The translations under genes and the position numbers were made by a program. The notes below the pieces were generated by a model, which ran no database searches, was not told the DNA's origin, and worked only from the letters and a program-made list of their open reading frames with translations. A stretch of 64,000 nucleotides of DNA from PALSA-1003 sp963791945 (GTDB lineage Bacteria; Pseudomonadota; Gammaproteobacteria; Burkholderiales; Casimicrobiaceae): contig CAWBUD010000002.1 in the NCBI GenBank assembly GCA_963791945.1, positions 3,534,001 to 3,598,000 on the forward strand, given 5' to 3'. Below, in pieces: positions 43,702 through 53,787 of this stretch (position 1 is its first letter; every line of letters begins with the position of its first letter).

Positions 43702-46700
43702 TCAAGGCGGATCGCGCGGAGACGCACCCGGGTCGCCCCCGGCATCACCGGGGCCTGCGCCCAGGAGTTGCACTGGCAGCGTGACGACCGACTGGAGCGT
43801 GCCCAGGAGCGCGCCGGCGATGGCGGTCGCGCCGACCCGTTTCACCTCCGGGTTTCCGGGGTTGCCCCTTACGCTGAATGGGATGCCCACGATCGGGCCC
43901 CCAGCCGCGCGGCCGACCAGCGGCGCCTGCCTGACGATGGCGTTCACGACTGGCAGCGCGACGCCGGTGAGCGCCATGTGCCCATCGTCGATCCGGATCT
44001 CGCCCTGGATGGCGATGTCTAGCGCCAAGCTTTCCAGCAGCGCGCGATCGACGACAACCCGCTGGCCCACCAGGCTTGCGTCGATCTCGATCGCCCGGTA
44101 CGGCCATCCGTCGCGGCCGGTGTCGAGGTCGGCGCCCGCCAGGCGCTCGTTCACCTCTTCGAGCGTGAGAACCTCTGACAGAACAGCCACGCCACCAACG
44201 CGACCGTTGCGGGCGCGCAACCGTGCGCTGCCCCGCGCAGAGGCGAGCAGCGCCGCAGGCGCTCCGCTCGCTGCGAAGTCCGCGCTGATATCCATCGTGC
44301 CGGACGCGCGGAGCATGTTCTTCGTGAGGCACGTGGTGGCACCGGCCACCGGCAGGTCCTGCGCGGTCGCGCGGCCCTTGACCTCCACGGTCTCCGGTGT
44401 CGCCAACAAGGTAAACAGCACCGCAAGCCCGCAAAGGCCCGCCTCGCTGACGTTCGCCGTGACCTTGCGATCACCGAGCGCCACGGCTGCGACGAACGGC
44501 TCCACGCGGTAGCCGAGCACGTCGACGCGCCCGGCGCGCACCGCGATCTGCCCGCGCAGCGGCCACGCCCACGGCGAGGCGATCGCGTTCATATTGCGCA
44601 GCTCCGCAAGCAACCGTTCGGCGTCGATGCTGTTCACTTTGATGTCGGCATCGACATCGAATTCGTCCCCGACGCGCGCGATGGTGCCGGTCAGCGTGAG
44701 GAGCTCGCCGGCGAAGCGAAGCACTGTATCGCGCGCGGAGAAGCGGTCGCCATCGGCCTCGATCGCAATGCGATCGATCAGGAGCGGCGTGGCGAAGGTG
44801 GTGGGGATACCGATGTCGGTACCTTCGAGCTTGCCCGTTGCGTGGGAGCGGATGGGATCCCGCAGGTCGACCGCGGCCTCGAAATCGCCGCGCAGCGTCC
44901 CGGAGGCCCCCAGCGGCGCCACCAGTATCCGCCCGACCGAGCGCCCCGACAGGACACCACGGAACATCACCTCGGCGCGCTCCGGCTCCCGATCGAGCAC
45001 AACGCGGAAGTCGCTATCCTGATCCTTGAGCGTGAATTGGCGTACCGCGATGATTCCCGGACGCCAGCTGAAATCGAGGTCCGAGTGCGCACCGGAAGGA
45101 AAGACGGCAGCGGCGTCGACCTCGAGCCGCCACGGCGGCGGCGCGGGCCACTTTATGCGCGCGCGCTCAATCGCTATCGGCGCACGCACGCGGGCATCGG
45201 GGGCGATTCCCACGGCGTCTTCCGTCCATTCAAGACTGCGCGGGCCGATCGCGGCGTGCGCGATGGAGACGTCGAGCGCTCGTGCCGGTGACGCATACGC
45301 GCGCAGCGATCCCGACAACCTGCCTCGCGCGTCCAGCAGCGCGACGCTGACGCCGTCGACACCGACGTCTGCGCCGTCTATCCGGATCGTGCCGCCCGCA
45401 ATATTCAACGGTGCCGGCAAGTGCCGCGAGACGATGCGAACCTGCTGCGGAACGAGCGCAGCCACGAAGTCGAGCCGCTCGGGCGCCCTCAGCGGCCCGG
45501 CGAGTCGCGCGAGCTTGACGCCGATCGTTCCGGTCAACGCGGAAACACCGTCGCGAAGCGAACGGGCGATAAGCGACGCTGCGGCCCACGGGTAAAGCTC
45601 GTCGAGATCCAGCATCGCGGCACCCGCGGCCGAAAGGACGACGGGCTCCGGGGTCAATGCAAGCGCGGCGTCGATCCGCTCAATGCGCGAAGCGCCGACG
45701 GCGCCGGCGAGGCCACGCAGCGCGAACCGCCCACCAGTCTCGTAACGCAGGCCGCCGCCGTCGATCACGATCGGCAATGGCACGGCGGTGTGCCGCAGCG
45801 TTCCTTGTAGGCTCGTCACGTCGTAGGTCTGGTGAAATCCGCGGCCCGCCTCGCGCAACACCAGCGTTCCCTTGGCACGCCCCGTGATCGACTGGATGCG
45901 GCTGAACACGGAGGGCTTGGCGGAATTGCGCAGCACGCGTTTGGCGAGCTCGAGGCTCTCAGCCAGGTCGACGTCGAGTGCGGCAGACAGCTCGCGCAAG
46001 GCGACCGTCGGGCCGAGCGCGAGGACCATGTTCCCGTCGCGCAGGCTGGAGCGGCCGATTGTCGCCGCGACGCCGCGCGCGCTCAACACGCGTTGCGCAA
46101 TACGCACGCTGCCCGACGTCCCGGAGAGCCGGAGCGCCAGCGGAGGCACGTCGATGTCGGCGGCTTCGACGTCAGTAGACAGCTCGTAGGCGAGAGGATC
46201 GGCAAGAATCTCGAGCCCGTCGCCAGCAACGTGCGCGCGCAGATCGAGCGCGATGCCGCGCTGCACGGACGTCGCGAGCGTGCGCACCAGCCCAAGGTCG
46301 TTCGCAAGCCCGAGGGCCGCGGCACGTAGGCGGCCGCCGTCTACGCGTCCGATTGCGGCGTCGAGGACGGTGCCCCCTTCACCTGGCCGGAACTTGAGAC
46401 TGCCAGTCGCGCCTGCCAGAAGATCGCCCACCCTGAGCTCTTCCACGGCGAGCGCCGTCTCCGGTGGTGAGTAGGTCGCCCGAACGCGAGCGCGCGACGC
46501 GCCGACGTCGAGCCGCGACCCATTGCGCGTGATGCCCAGCCCCGACATGGCAACGGAAAGCTGCGCGGTGGCTGCTCGAGTGCCGTCTGTCTCCACCAGG
46601 AGCGTTATGGCGGACGCGGCGGGAGCGATTTTCACCGGCGACGCAGCGAGTGCGCGCTCGAAGAGCGGTGCCGCTTCCAGCTGGTCGATCTGCAATTCCA

Positions 46701-47379
46701 GGCTTGCCGCGAGAGAGCCCGTCTCGATCCGTGCATGTGCGTGCGCGTCGCGCCAGATATTCGCGTGCGCCTCGATTCTCGCTTCGAGCGTTTCGGACGA
46801 CACCTCGCCGTCCACCGTGAGGGCGTCGAGTCTTAAGGTGGGCCACCCGGGCGCGGCGAGATCGACCGTGCCATCACGCACCACGAACGCGACCTCGCGT
46901 GCATACAGCGCGAGCCATCCCAGTATCGGATCGACCGCGTCCCGATACGCCGCGACGAGGCCCTCCGGGGCGGGCGCATCGCGGAACGCCGAAATCCGCA
47001 CCACCAGCGCCGGCCGCTCAATACGCGCGAGCGAAATCCGCACGTCGCCCTTCAGAAGCGGCAGTAACGCGAACTCCAGCGCGACGCGCTCGACGGTGCC
47101 TTCGATATCCGGGGTGACGCGAAACGTCACTTGGTGAAGCTCGGCCACCGGACCGGGCCAAACGCGAAGATCAAGCGTCTCGTAACGAATATCCGTGCCG
47201 GTATGCGTCGCGAGCTGCCGCTCGATCGCCGCCTTCGCTGCCTCGCCGTTCACGAGGGTCAGCGTCACAGCGAGCGTGGCCGCGACAAGGGTGACGAGCA
47301 GGCCGACGAGGAGCCACCGGAAGGAGCGCCGGCGCGGCGATTTGATCTTGCCGCCGGGAACGAGGCGACGGCGCATCAT
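43702..47379 (-). CDS. AsmA-like/YhdP-type giant envelope protein
   Basis: A 1225-residue protein with one N-terminal membrane helix (WLLVGLLVTLVAATLAVTLTLV) and a very long periplasmic part made of repeated beta strands (for example LRLDALTVDGEVSSETLEAR; FTLKDQDSDFRVVLDREPER). This is the bridge-like groove architecture of AsmA/TamB/YhdP proteins, which carry phospholipids between membranes. The C-terminal part (AIQGEIRIDDGHMALTGVAL, then IPFSVRGNPGNPEVK) matches the conserved end of AsmA-like proteins. The extreme C-terminus is glycine- and proline-rich. It is monocistronic here. Confidence 0.8.
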   Translation of the reverse strand: MMRRRLVPGGKIKSPRRRSFRWLLVGLLVTLVAATLAVTLTLVNGEAAKAAIERQLATHTGTDIRYETLDLRVWPGPVAELHQVTFRVTPDIEGTVERVALEFALLPLLKGDVRISLARIERPALVVRISAFRDAPAPEGLVAAYRDAVDPILGWLALYAREVAFVVRDGTVDLAAPGWPTLRLDALTVDGEVSSETLEARIEAHANIWRDAHAHARIETGSLAASLELQIDQLEAAPLFERALAASPVKIAPAASAITLLVETDGTRAATAQLSVAMSGLGITRNGSRLDVGASRARVRATYSPPETALAVEELRVGDLLAGATGSLKFRPGEGGTVLDAAIGRVDGGRLRAAALGLANDLGLVRTLATSVQRGIALDLRAHVAGDGLEILADPLAYELSTDVEAADIDVPPLALRLSGTSGSVRIAQRVLSARGVAATIGRSSLRDGNMVLALGPTVALRELSAALDVDLAESLELAKRVLRNSAKPSVFSRIQSITGRAKGTLVLREAGRGFHQTYDVTSLQGTLRHTAVPLPIVIDGGGLRYETGGRFALRGLAGAVGASRIERIDAALALTPEPVVLSAAGAAMLDLDELYPWAAASLIARSLRDGVSALTGTIGVKLARLAGPLRAPERLDFVAALVPQQVRIVSRHLPAPLNIAGGTIRIDGADVGVDGVSVALLDARGRLSGSLRAYASPARALDVSIAHAAIGPRSLEWTEDAVGIAPDARVRAPIAIERARIKWPAPPPWRLEVDAAAVFPSGAHSDLDFSWRPGIIAVRQFTLKDQDSDFRVVLDREPERAEVMFRGVLSGRSVGRILVAPLGASGTLRGDFEAAVDLRDPIRSHATGKLEGTDIGIPTTFATPLLIDRIAIEADGDRFSARDTVLRFAGELLTLTGTIARVGDEFDVDADIKVNSIDAERLLAELRNMNAIASPWAWPLRGQIAVRAGRVDVLGYRVEPFVAAVALGDRKVTANVSEAGLCGLAVLFTLLATPETVEVKGRATAQDLPVAGATTCLTKNMLRASGTMDISADFAASGAPAALLASARGSARLRARNGRVGGVAVLSEVLTLEEVNERLAGADLDTGRDGWPYRAIEIDASLVGQRVVVDRALLESLALDIAIQGEIRIDDGHMALTGVALPVVNAIVRQAPLVGRAAGGPIVGIPFSVRGNPGNPEVKRVGATAIAGALLGTLQSVVTLPVQLLGAGPGDAGGDPGASPRDPP

Positions 47380-47483
47380 GATCTGCGAGGATATGCGCGT
47401 GTGGGTAACTGCACGGCCATCGTGCCGCCGATGACGAGCGTTCGGCCTAATCCAGTGATCTTCGATATCTCATCCATGGTCGC

Positions 47484-47632
47484 GACAGCACTTTCGCCGA
47501 GAGCCTGGACGAATCGATCGACAATCTCTGCCTGATCGCGCTCAAGTCAACACCGCAAAGCCCGAAGAGCAACGCGATCTGTGACCGATTGATCGGAACG
47601 GTTCGACGCGTGTGTCTGGATTAGCCGATAAC
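47484..47632 (+). pseudogene. Fragment of an rve-type transposase
   Basis: The plus strand reads DSTFAESLDESIDNLCLIAL, then KSTPQSPKSNAICDRLIGTV and RRVCLD followed by a stop. This is the 'D..F...ld..l..lgl..lkTP.rsP.aNaicERliGT.RReCLD' block of integrase-core transposases, with the catalytic Glu changed to Asp (ICDRLIGT). Neither the first Asp nor the ends are present. Confidence 0.5.
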
Positions 47633-47759
47633 CGCTATCGGGGTCGCACCTGCGAGCGTTTGCGTAATGCACAATAGGGGGAAGCGGATACCGCCCGAGA
47701 CGTAGTAGTAATGCGAAATCTTCGTGAGACTACGCAACGGCGCAACCTGGCGTCTTGCG

Positions 47760-48317
47760 CTAGGTCAACCTTCGGGCAAACCCTTGGGCACGTAACGGGA
47801 CGTTTGCGAGGCACTCGCGCACTTCTCGCGACACTTCGATAGCTGGCCACCACTCCAGGGTCCTTTTGATCGTCCTCCAGTAAGCGGCTGATATCAGATC
47901 GAGCCTAAGCTGGTACTGGCGGTCGATCGAACGTCCGCTATCGGGCCAGGACGTGGCGGGGAACTCACTCCAGGCGAGATTGCGACGAACGCGATCAATT
48001 CGGGGCTCGGGCAGGACGGTGTGCAGCCAACTGGCGATCATCCTGCTACACTGATTCCAAGATACTGCTGTCTCGCGATGACGAAGATGTACGTTTGCCA
48101 CTTCGCCGCTCGCCTCGAGGTCCGCGGCGAACCAGGCAAGGAATTCGGCGTTTACCTGCTCTGGACTGACCGTCGATCGGTTTGCGTAGTGGATGAAGCG
48201 CGACAGGGCGTGGCGTAGCCGTTTCGTCGACAACGCGCTGTAGAGGACCTGCCGCGCAGGACTTAGCGATGTGCCATCGAAGCTCACGCGGCGTCCGGCA
48301 CGAGCACTTATTTTCAT
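47760..48317 (-). pseudogene. N-terminal part of a site-specific integrase-like protein
   Basis: A 185-codon frame. Its middle, RLRHALSRFIHYANRSTVSP then LAWFAADLEASGEVANVHLR and the HRETAVSWNQ segment, resembles the core-binding region of a subgroup of chromosomal integrases ('LSRF..yc...gi.P..v.......f...L.......p...hr.t...WN'). A later LAWSEFPATSW fits the 'lpw..fP.sf' segment. The catalytic domain is missing, so I treat it as a truncated gene. No ribosome-binding site is apparent at the first ATG. Confidence 0.45.
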
Positions 48318-48768
48318 TGATCTGGAGCAAGGCCGATGTTTGCCGGCACACCTATTTTTTCATGTCGCATACTTGAGTGTTCGCATCGCGGGGCAAGGCG
48401 CGTCGCCCAGAAGCCGGCGGCGGCAGCAACGGCGCCGGACGCGTGCTCATGGATCCGTTCTCGCCTGCAAAGCAAGGCGCGGCGTGTCCGGAGCGTCGCC
48501 GGTACATCGTCAAGTGAACCACGGGGGCCAGCGCGTACACCTCGCCCAGCGCGGTGAAGGCGATCGACATATCGGATTTGAGCGGAAGTTATTGGATATC
48601 ACCAGAAGGAGAGTGAGATGGCCGTGCTGCAGTGGTCCCGGAAAGGGCGGTCGCGGGTTGGCGCCCACTGAACTTGACTTCGCGGACACGGGGTAACCAC
48701 GGCACGAACTTGGCCCGCCTCACGCTGTCGGTAGACCGGTCGCAGGCACTGACTCGATGGAGATGACG
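48318..48768. other. Gene-free stretch upstream of ppk2
   Basis: About 450 bp. A 17-codon frame at 48617 (MAVLQWSRKGRSRVGAH) follows a strong AAGGAGAG, perhaps a leader or the start of a lost gene. No domain, repeat or clear promoter could be assigned. Confidence 0.35.
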
Positions 48769-49647
48769 ATGGCAAAGAACAAAGCGAAAAAAAAGGACGC
48801 GGCGAAGGGCAAGGCGAGGAAGGACGAACGTTACGTCGCGAAGGCAGCGGCGGACGAGCGCGACGCTTCGGCGCCCGGCACGGAGCTGTCCGCCAAGGAC
48901 TACAACCGCGAGCTCAAGAAGCTGCACGTCGAGCTCGTGAAACTTCAGGAGTGGGTCGTACACAAGGGGCTCAAGGTCTGCGTCGTTTTCGAGGGCCGCG
49001 ACGGCGCTGGCAAGGGTGGCACCATCAAGGCGATTACCGAGCGCGTGAGCCCGAGAGTATTTCGCGTCATCGCGCTACCGGCTCCGACCGAGCGCGAGAA
49101 GTCACAAATGTACGCGCAGCGCTATCTGCCGCACCTGCCGGCCACAGGCGAGGTGGTGATCTTCGATCGCAGCTGGTACAACCGCGCCGGTGTCGAACGA
49201 GTGATGGGCTTCTGCACCGACGAGCAGGCGGAGCTATTCCTGAAAGTGGCGCCGCTGTTCGAGAGGCTCATTGTCAATTCCGGGATCATCCTGCTCAAGT
49301 ACTGGCTTGAGGTGAGCCCCGAAGAGCAGACACGGCGGCTCGAGTCGCGCGTCGACGACGGGCGCAAGCTCTGGAAGCTCTCGCCGATGGACATCAAGTC
49401 GTACACGCGCTGGGACGATTACACGAAGGCGCGTGACGCCATGTTCGCGGCGAGCGACACCGCATGGGCGCCCTGGTACGTCGCGCGCTCCGAGGACAAG
49501 AAGCGCGTGCGGCTCAACATCATCTCGCACCTGCTCTCCCGGATCCCGTACAAGTCCCGGCCGCGCGAGAAGGTGAAGCTGCCGAAGCGCAAGGTGCGCG
49601 CGCAACCGCCGGCCCAATCGGTCAAGTTCGTCCCCGAGAAGTTCTGA
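48769..49647 (+). CDS. ppk2: Polyphosphate kinase 2
   Basis: A 292-residue PPK2, which moves phosphate between polyphosphate and nucleotides. Walker A FEGRDGAGKGGTIK (about residues 74-87), Walker B VIFDRSWYNRAG, lid region EEQTRRLESRVDDGRKLWKL and the family end DTAWAPWYVARSEDKKRVRL. The N-terminal 35 residues are rich in lysine and alanine. ATG 48769 has a GGAG 6 bp upstream; ATG 48757 is an alternative. A second, truncated, reversed copy of the last 67 codons lies at 52795. Confidence 0.92.
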   Translation: MAKNKAKKKDAAKGKARKDERYVAKAAADERDASAPGTELSAKDYNRELKKLHVELVKLQEWVVHKGLKVCVVFEGRDGAGKGGTIKAITERVSPRVFRVIALPAPTEREKSQMYAQRYLPHLPATGEVVIFDRSWYNRAGVERVMGFCTDEQAELFLKVAPLFERLIVNSGIILLKYWLEVSPEEQTRRLESRVDDGRKLWKLSPMDIKSYTRWDDYTKARDAMFAASDTAWAPWYVARSEDKKRVRLNIISHLLSRIPYKSRPREKVKLPKRKVRAQPPAQSVKFVPEKF

Positions 49648-49814
49648 TGGCGGCCGACGCCGCTGCCCGCCGCACGACCGGCAGTCGCTATCTGTCGATC
49701 CGCTATACCGAGCGTCTGGCGGCGGCATCGAACCTTCGGTAAGCCACGTCGGCGATTCGTACGACCCGGGACGGCGACCGCACGAATTACCAATCTGCCG
49801 CAGAGGGTTGCTCC

Positions 49815-50555
49815 ATGAATTCCTCACTCATCGCCATCCTCGTATTCGTTTTCGTTTTCGGCGGGGCGCTGGCGGGCATCGCCATCCGCGTCCCCGCGCA
49901 TCATCAGGATACCGAAACGAAGGACACGGTCAAACTGGTGATGGGGCTGGTTGCAACTATCGCCGCCCTGGTCTTGAGCCTGCTGATAGCGTCCGCGCAC
50001 AATTCATACGACAGGCAGGAGAGCGAAGTGCAGCAACTCGGCGCGCAAATTGTTCAGCTCGATGAACTGTTCGCCCACTACGGCCCAGAAGCGAACGACA
50101 GCCGCGCGCAGCTGCGTCGCATGGTCGAGGCCGAGCTCGCGCGGCTGTGGCCCGATGCGGGCGCCGCACGACCAGCCATCTACAGCCCGACAGAAGACCT
50201 GTTCGACACAGTCGCCGCCCTGAGGCCCAAAACCGAGGCCCAGCGATCTGCCCAGGGCCGTGCTTTGCAGCTCATGACGACCACGGGTACGACCATCCGC
50301 CTGCTGTACGAACAAGCCGGAGGCTCCTTGTCCTGGCCATTCTTCGTCGTGCTGGTGTTCTGGCTCGTTGTGCTCTTCTCCGCTTACGGTCTCTATGCGC
50401 GCCGCAACGCCACCGTCATTACGGCGCTGTTCCTCGGCGCTCTGACCGTCGCGGGCGCGATCTTCTTGATCCTGGAGATGAATCGGCCGTACAGCGGACT
50501 GATGCAATTGTCCAGCGCACCGATAAGGCACGCGCTGGCGCAGATTGGCCGCTAA
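49815..50555 (+). CDS. DUF4239 membrane protein
   Basis: A 246-residue protein with two N-terminal helices (IAILVFVFVFGGALAGIAIR; LVMGLVATIAALVLSLLIAS), a central soluble helical region with the family block 'AHNSYDRQESEVQQLGAQI', and two C-terminal helices (WPFFVVLVFWLVVLFSAYGL; ALFLGALTVAGAIFLILEM), as in DUF4239 (bestrophin-like layout). Function unknown. It lies between ppk2 and a SulP permease. About 95 bp around its start are duplicated at 57264-57362. Confidence 0.83.
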   Translation: MNSSLIAILVFVFVFGGALAGIAIRVPAHHQDTETKDTVKLVMGLVATIAALVLSLLIASAHNSYDRQESEVQQLGAQIVQLDELFAHYGPEANDSRAQLRRMVEAELARLWPDAGAARPAIYSPTEDLFDTVAALRPKTEAQRSAQGRALQLMTTTGTTIRLLYEQAGGSLSWPFFVVLVFWLVVLFSAYGLYARRNATVITALFLGALTVAGAIFLILEMNRPYSGLMQLSSAPIRHALAQIGR

Positions 50556-50597
50556 TGGGCCGCGGCAAACAACCAGGAATCAACCGCATAGCCAACC

Positions 50598-52277
50598 ATG
50601 GACGCGAACTCGAGTCTGCCCGGTACCGCCGCGCTTCGCTTCGATGTCGTCGCCGGTCTCACGGCCGCCGCGGTCGTTCTGCCAATGGCCATGGCCCATG
50701 CCACCGTGGCCGGATTACCGGTTGCGGTAGGTCTCCATACCGCCTTCATCCCGATGGCGGTCTACGCGTTGCTCGGCTCCTCGCGCGTGCTCAGCGTCAG
50801 CTCCACGAGCACACTGGCGATCCTGGCCGGCACGCAGCTCGCCCTTGTGGTGCCAGACGGCGATCCGGCGAAGCTCGTCACGGCAACGTCCACGCTGACC
50901 GCACTGGTTGGCGCGATGCTGTTGCTGGCGCGGCTGCTGCATCTGGGGTTCGTAGCCAACTTTATTTCCAAGCCGGTGCTGACCGGCTTCAAGGCCGGTA
51001 TCGGCCTCGTGATCGTGCTCAGCCAAGTGCCGAGACTTCTTGGTATCCATATCTCCAAGCATGGCTTCTTGTTCGATCTCCTCAGCGTCGTGCAGCACAT
51101 TCCAGAGACCTCGCTGCTCACGCTGTCAGTGGCCGCGGCGACGTTCATCGTGCTCATCGGGATGGCACGACTGTGGCCGCATTCTCCGGCGCCGCTGGTC
51201 GCCGTAGGCGGCAGCATCGCCGCGTCGTGGTTGTTCGACCTGCACGCAGCGGGGGTGTCGACGGTTGGCCTGATCCCGCCAGGATTTCCGTCGCTCACCA
51301 TGCCAAACTTTGCGCTGGTCGGGCAATTAGCGCCGGGGGCGCTCGGGATTGCGCTGATGAGCTTCACCGAAACGATCGCTGCCGGCCGCGCCTTTGCGCG
51401 CCCGAGCGATCCTCCCATCGATGCCAACCGCGAACTGATCGCGACCGGCGTGGCCAACGTGGGCGGTGCGCTGCTTGGCGCGATGCCGGCCGGCGGCGGT
51501 ACCTCGCAGACCGCGGTCATTCGCGCCGCGGGCGCGCAGTCGCAGAAGGCGTCACTGGTCACAGCGACCGCTGCGCTGGGAACCATGCTGCTGCTGTCGC
51601 CGGTGCTGGGGCTGATGCCGCAGGCGACGCTTGCGGCGGTCGTCATCGTCTACTCGGCCAGGCTTATCCGGCCCGCGGAGTTCGTGGCCATCCGCAAAGT
51701 GCGCCGCATGGAGTTCCGCTGGGCGCTGATCGCCTGCGTCGGCGTCCTGGTGTTCGGCACTCTCAATGGCATCGTGGTTGCGATCATCGTGTCGATGGTC
51801 GGGCTCGCGAGCCAGACCGCCCATCCGCGTGTATCCGTCATCGGTCGCAAGCGCGGGACCGACGTGCTGCGACCGCTGTCGCCTGAACACCCCGATGACG
51901 AGACCTTCGAGGGCCTGCTGATCGTGCGGCCGGAGGGGCGCCTCTACTTCGCAAATGCGCAAGATGTGGCGGAGCGGATCGACGCGCTGACCTCGCAGCA
52001 GAGGCCACATGTGCTGGCGCTGGACATGAGCGGGGTGTCCGACATCGAATACTCGGCATTGCAGGCGTTGATGGAGGGCGAAAAGCGCATGACCGAACGC
52101 GGCGTCGTGGTGTGGCTGGTGGGCCTGAATCCCGGCGTGCTCGAGGTCGTGCGCAGGGCGGGGCTGGACCAGCGACTTGGCCGCGAGCGCATGCTTTTCA
52201 ACGCCCACGCGGCGATCGAACGCTATCAGGCGCTGCAGGCAGATCCAGGCAGCATGGCGCAATCTCCCGTGTCTTGA
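50598..52277 (+). CDS. SulP-family anion permease with STAS domain
   Basis: A 559-residue transporter. About 10-12 membrane helices span residues 10-410, with the SulP blocks AAAVVLPMAMAHATVAGLPV, VLTGFKAGIGLVIVLSQVPR and NVGGALLGAMPAGGGTSQTA. A C-terminal STAS domain (about 425-545) contains VLALDMSGVSDIEYSALQAL. It starts 42 bp after DUF4239 and is probably cotranscribed. The family carries sulfate, bicarbonate or dicarboxylates; the substrate cannot be read from the sequence. Confidence 0.9.
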   Translation: MDANSSLPGTAALRFDVVAGLTAAAVVLPMAMAHATVAGLPVAVGLHTAFIPMAVYALLGSSRVLSVSSTSTLAILAGTQLALVVPDGDPAKLVTATSTLTALVGAMLLLARLLHLGFVANFISKPVLTGFKAGIGLVIVLSQVPRLLGIHISKHGFLFDLLSVVQHIPETSLLTLSVAAATFIVLIGMARLWPHSPAPLVAVGGSIAASWLFDLHAAGVSTVGLIPPGFPSLTMPNFALVGQLAPGALGIALMSFTETIAAGRAFARPSDPPIDANRELIATGVANVGGALLGAMPAGGGTSQTAVIRAAGAQSQKASLVTATAALGTMLLLSPVLGLMPQATLAAVVIVYSARLIRPAEFVAIRKVRRMEFRWALIACVGVLVFGTLNGIVVAIIVSMVGLASQTAHPRVSVIGRKRGTDVLRPLSPEHPDDETFEGLLIVRPEGRLYFANAQDVAERIDALTSQQRPHVLALDMSGVSDIEYSALQALMEGEKRMTERGVVVWLVGLNPGVLEVVRRAGLDQRLGRERMLFNAHAAIERYQALQADPGSMAQSPVS

Positions 52278-52351
52278 TTACACCGAAGCGGGTGTCGGCG
52301 CGGGCAACCTTGACGCAGCCTTACTTCAGCAAATTACCGAGGAAACCACAC

Positions 52352-52687
52352 ATGCCAGACCAACCAGGAGACTTTCAAACCGAATACTGGGCAAGGAAGT
52401 TCGACGACATCGGCCATGAAATCGCGCGGCTCGCAACGATCTGCAACGTGCGGATTCTCGATACAAGGGTCATCGAGCGCGTGCTGCGCAACGACGCCTC
52501 AGTCTGCGGCACAGCGAATAAAGTCGCGTTCGACAAACTGCGCGCGCTGATGATGATGCACTACTCGGTGCGGGAGGACGCCCTCAAAGCCCTCGGCAGC
52601 GAGAAGACACGGCTGCTCGTCGAGAAGATCGTCGCGTCGCTACGCAAGAGCGTCGGCGAGCGGCTTGGCAACCCAGCGCGAGGGTGA
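52352..52687 (+). CDS. Small hypothetical protein
   Basis: A 111-residue acidic-basic soluble protein (MPDQPGDFQTEYWARKFDDI..), largely helical, with GAGG 9 bp before ATG 52352. No signal peptide, membrane segment or known domain. It follows the SulP permease by 74 bp on the same strand and could be cotranscribed. Conserved-looking elements are IGHEIARLATICNVRILDT and FDKLRALMMMHYSVREDALK. Confidence 0.6.
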   Translation: MPDQPGDFQTEYWARKFDDIGHEIARLATICNVRILDTRVIERVLRNDASVCGTANKVAFDKLRALMMMHYSVREDALKALGSEKTRLLVEKIVASLRKSVGERLGNPARG

Positions 52688-52794
52688 TGCGGCTCGCCAT
52701 CTGGGATCAGGTTGGCATGCGTGCCGTTCCCCCGATGGCATACACGACGCGTCTCACAGTTGTCAGATGCGGCGGGCAGCGGCGCCGACCACGA

Positions 52795-53000
52795 TCAGAA
52801 CTTTTCGGGAACACGCTTGACCGAATCGGCCGGTGGTTGCGCGCGCACCTTGCGCTTCGGCAGCTTCACCTTTTCGCGCGGCGGCGACTCGTAGGGGATG
52901 CGCGATAGCAGTTGAGAGATGATGTTGAGCCGGACACGGTTCTTGTCCTCCGAGCTTGCGACGTAGCACGGTGTCCACGCGGTGTCGCTTGCTGCGCACC
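52795..53000 (-). pseudogene. Truncated, reversed copy of the ppk2 3' end
   Basis: The minus strand encodes AASDTAWTPCYVASSEDKNR, then VRLNIISQLLSRIPYESPPR and EKVKLPKRKVRAQPPADSVK, very close to the last 67 residues of the intact PPK2 at 48769-49647. Even the bases after the stop (GCTGCCCGCCGCA) match those after the intact gene. The catalytic part is missing. It is a paralogous fragment in inverted orientation. Confidence 0.85.
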
Positions 53001-53229
53001 GCCGTTGCCTTTGCGGCGTGACTTCCGGTCTGCAAGTCTGCAATCGCGTGGCTACGGTCATTCGGATGGCGCAAGTGACTGGCGGCCATCGACCCTCTGC
53101 GGCCGTACACGTTTCTCAAAAGCGGCCGTCCAACGCACAGCCAAACGGCCGTTGTTCCGACTAGGCTTTGGTCGAAGGTTATTTCACATTGGGACCGAGA
53201 CGACGAGGCGCGCGCCGTGCCCCCGTCCG

Positions 53230-53785
53230 CTACTGCTTCACCAACTCGATGTCCGGCATTTTCCAGACCTTATCGAAGATCGCCTTCTCCGGGCCATAAA
53301 AGCGGAACCACGGGAACCATTTCTGACCGGCCGGGGTTAAGAGCCAGTTGGATTCCTGTCCGGCGGGCGCCATCGGACCGCTGTAGATGTCCGCCGAGCC
53401 GTCGGCGTTCTTCTTCAAATCCTTGTCGAGCGAACCTAGCGTGAGGTGCCTCGAGTTGAGGATGAAGCTCGATGTTTCCAAGCTGTAAACGGTGACCGAC
53501 CCGAACTCACGCACCGGAACGTTGGCCGGAACGTGCAGGCGTTAGGTGTTCCCGCCTTCCAGCGGACTGCCGCTGCTGTCTTTGAACGTGTTCAGATAGA
53601 AGCTGCTGGAACCCGTTTTGGCCGGTGGGCAGAAGTAGGTGGAGAAGGCGAGGCCGCGCGCATCCACGTCGAAATAGGCGGGAACCTCCCAATGGCCTTG
53701 CGTCTCGATCATCGAACCGCCCGGAATAGACCACTGACTGCCGGGCCACCCGCCAGCGATCGCGGGCAGCGTGGCCCAATCTACA
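53230..53785 (-). pseudogene. DUF1254/DUF1214 protein broken by a nonsense codon and 5' truncated
   Basis: One continuous minus-strand frame reads VDWATLPAIAGGWPGSQWSI, VPAYFDVDARGLAFSTYFCP, then PLEGGNT, a stop (TAA, plus-strand 53542-53544), RLHVPANVPVREFGSVTVYS and the typical end WFPWFRFYGPEKAIFDKVWK. The stop stands where the family normally has Tyr (GGNTYRLHVP), a one-base change. The N-terminal DUF1254 domain is also missing, since the frame stops at a TGA just before the DUF4105 gene. Confidence 0.8.
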
Positions 53786-53787
53786 GT

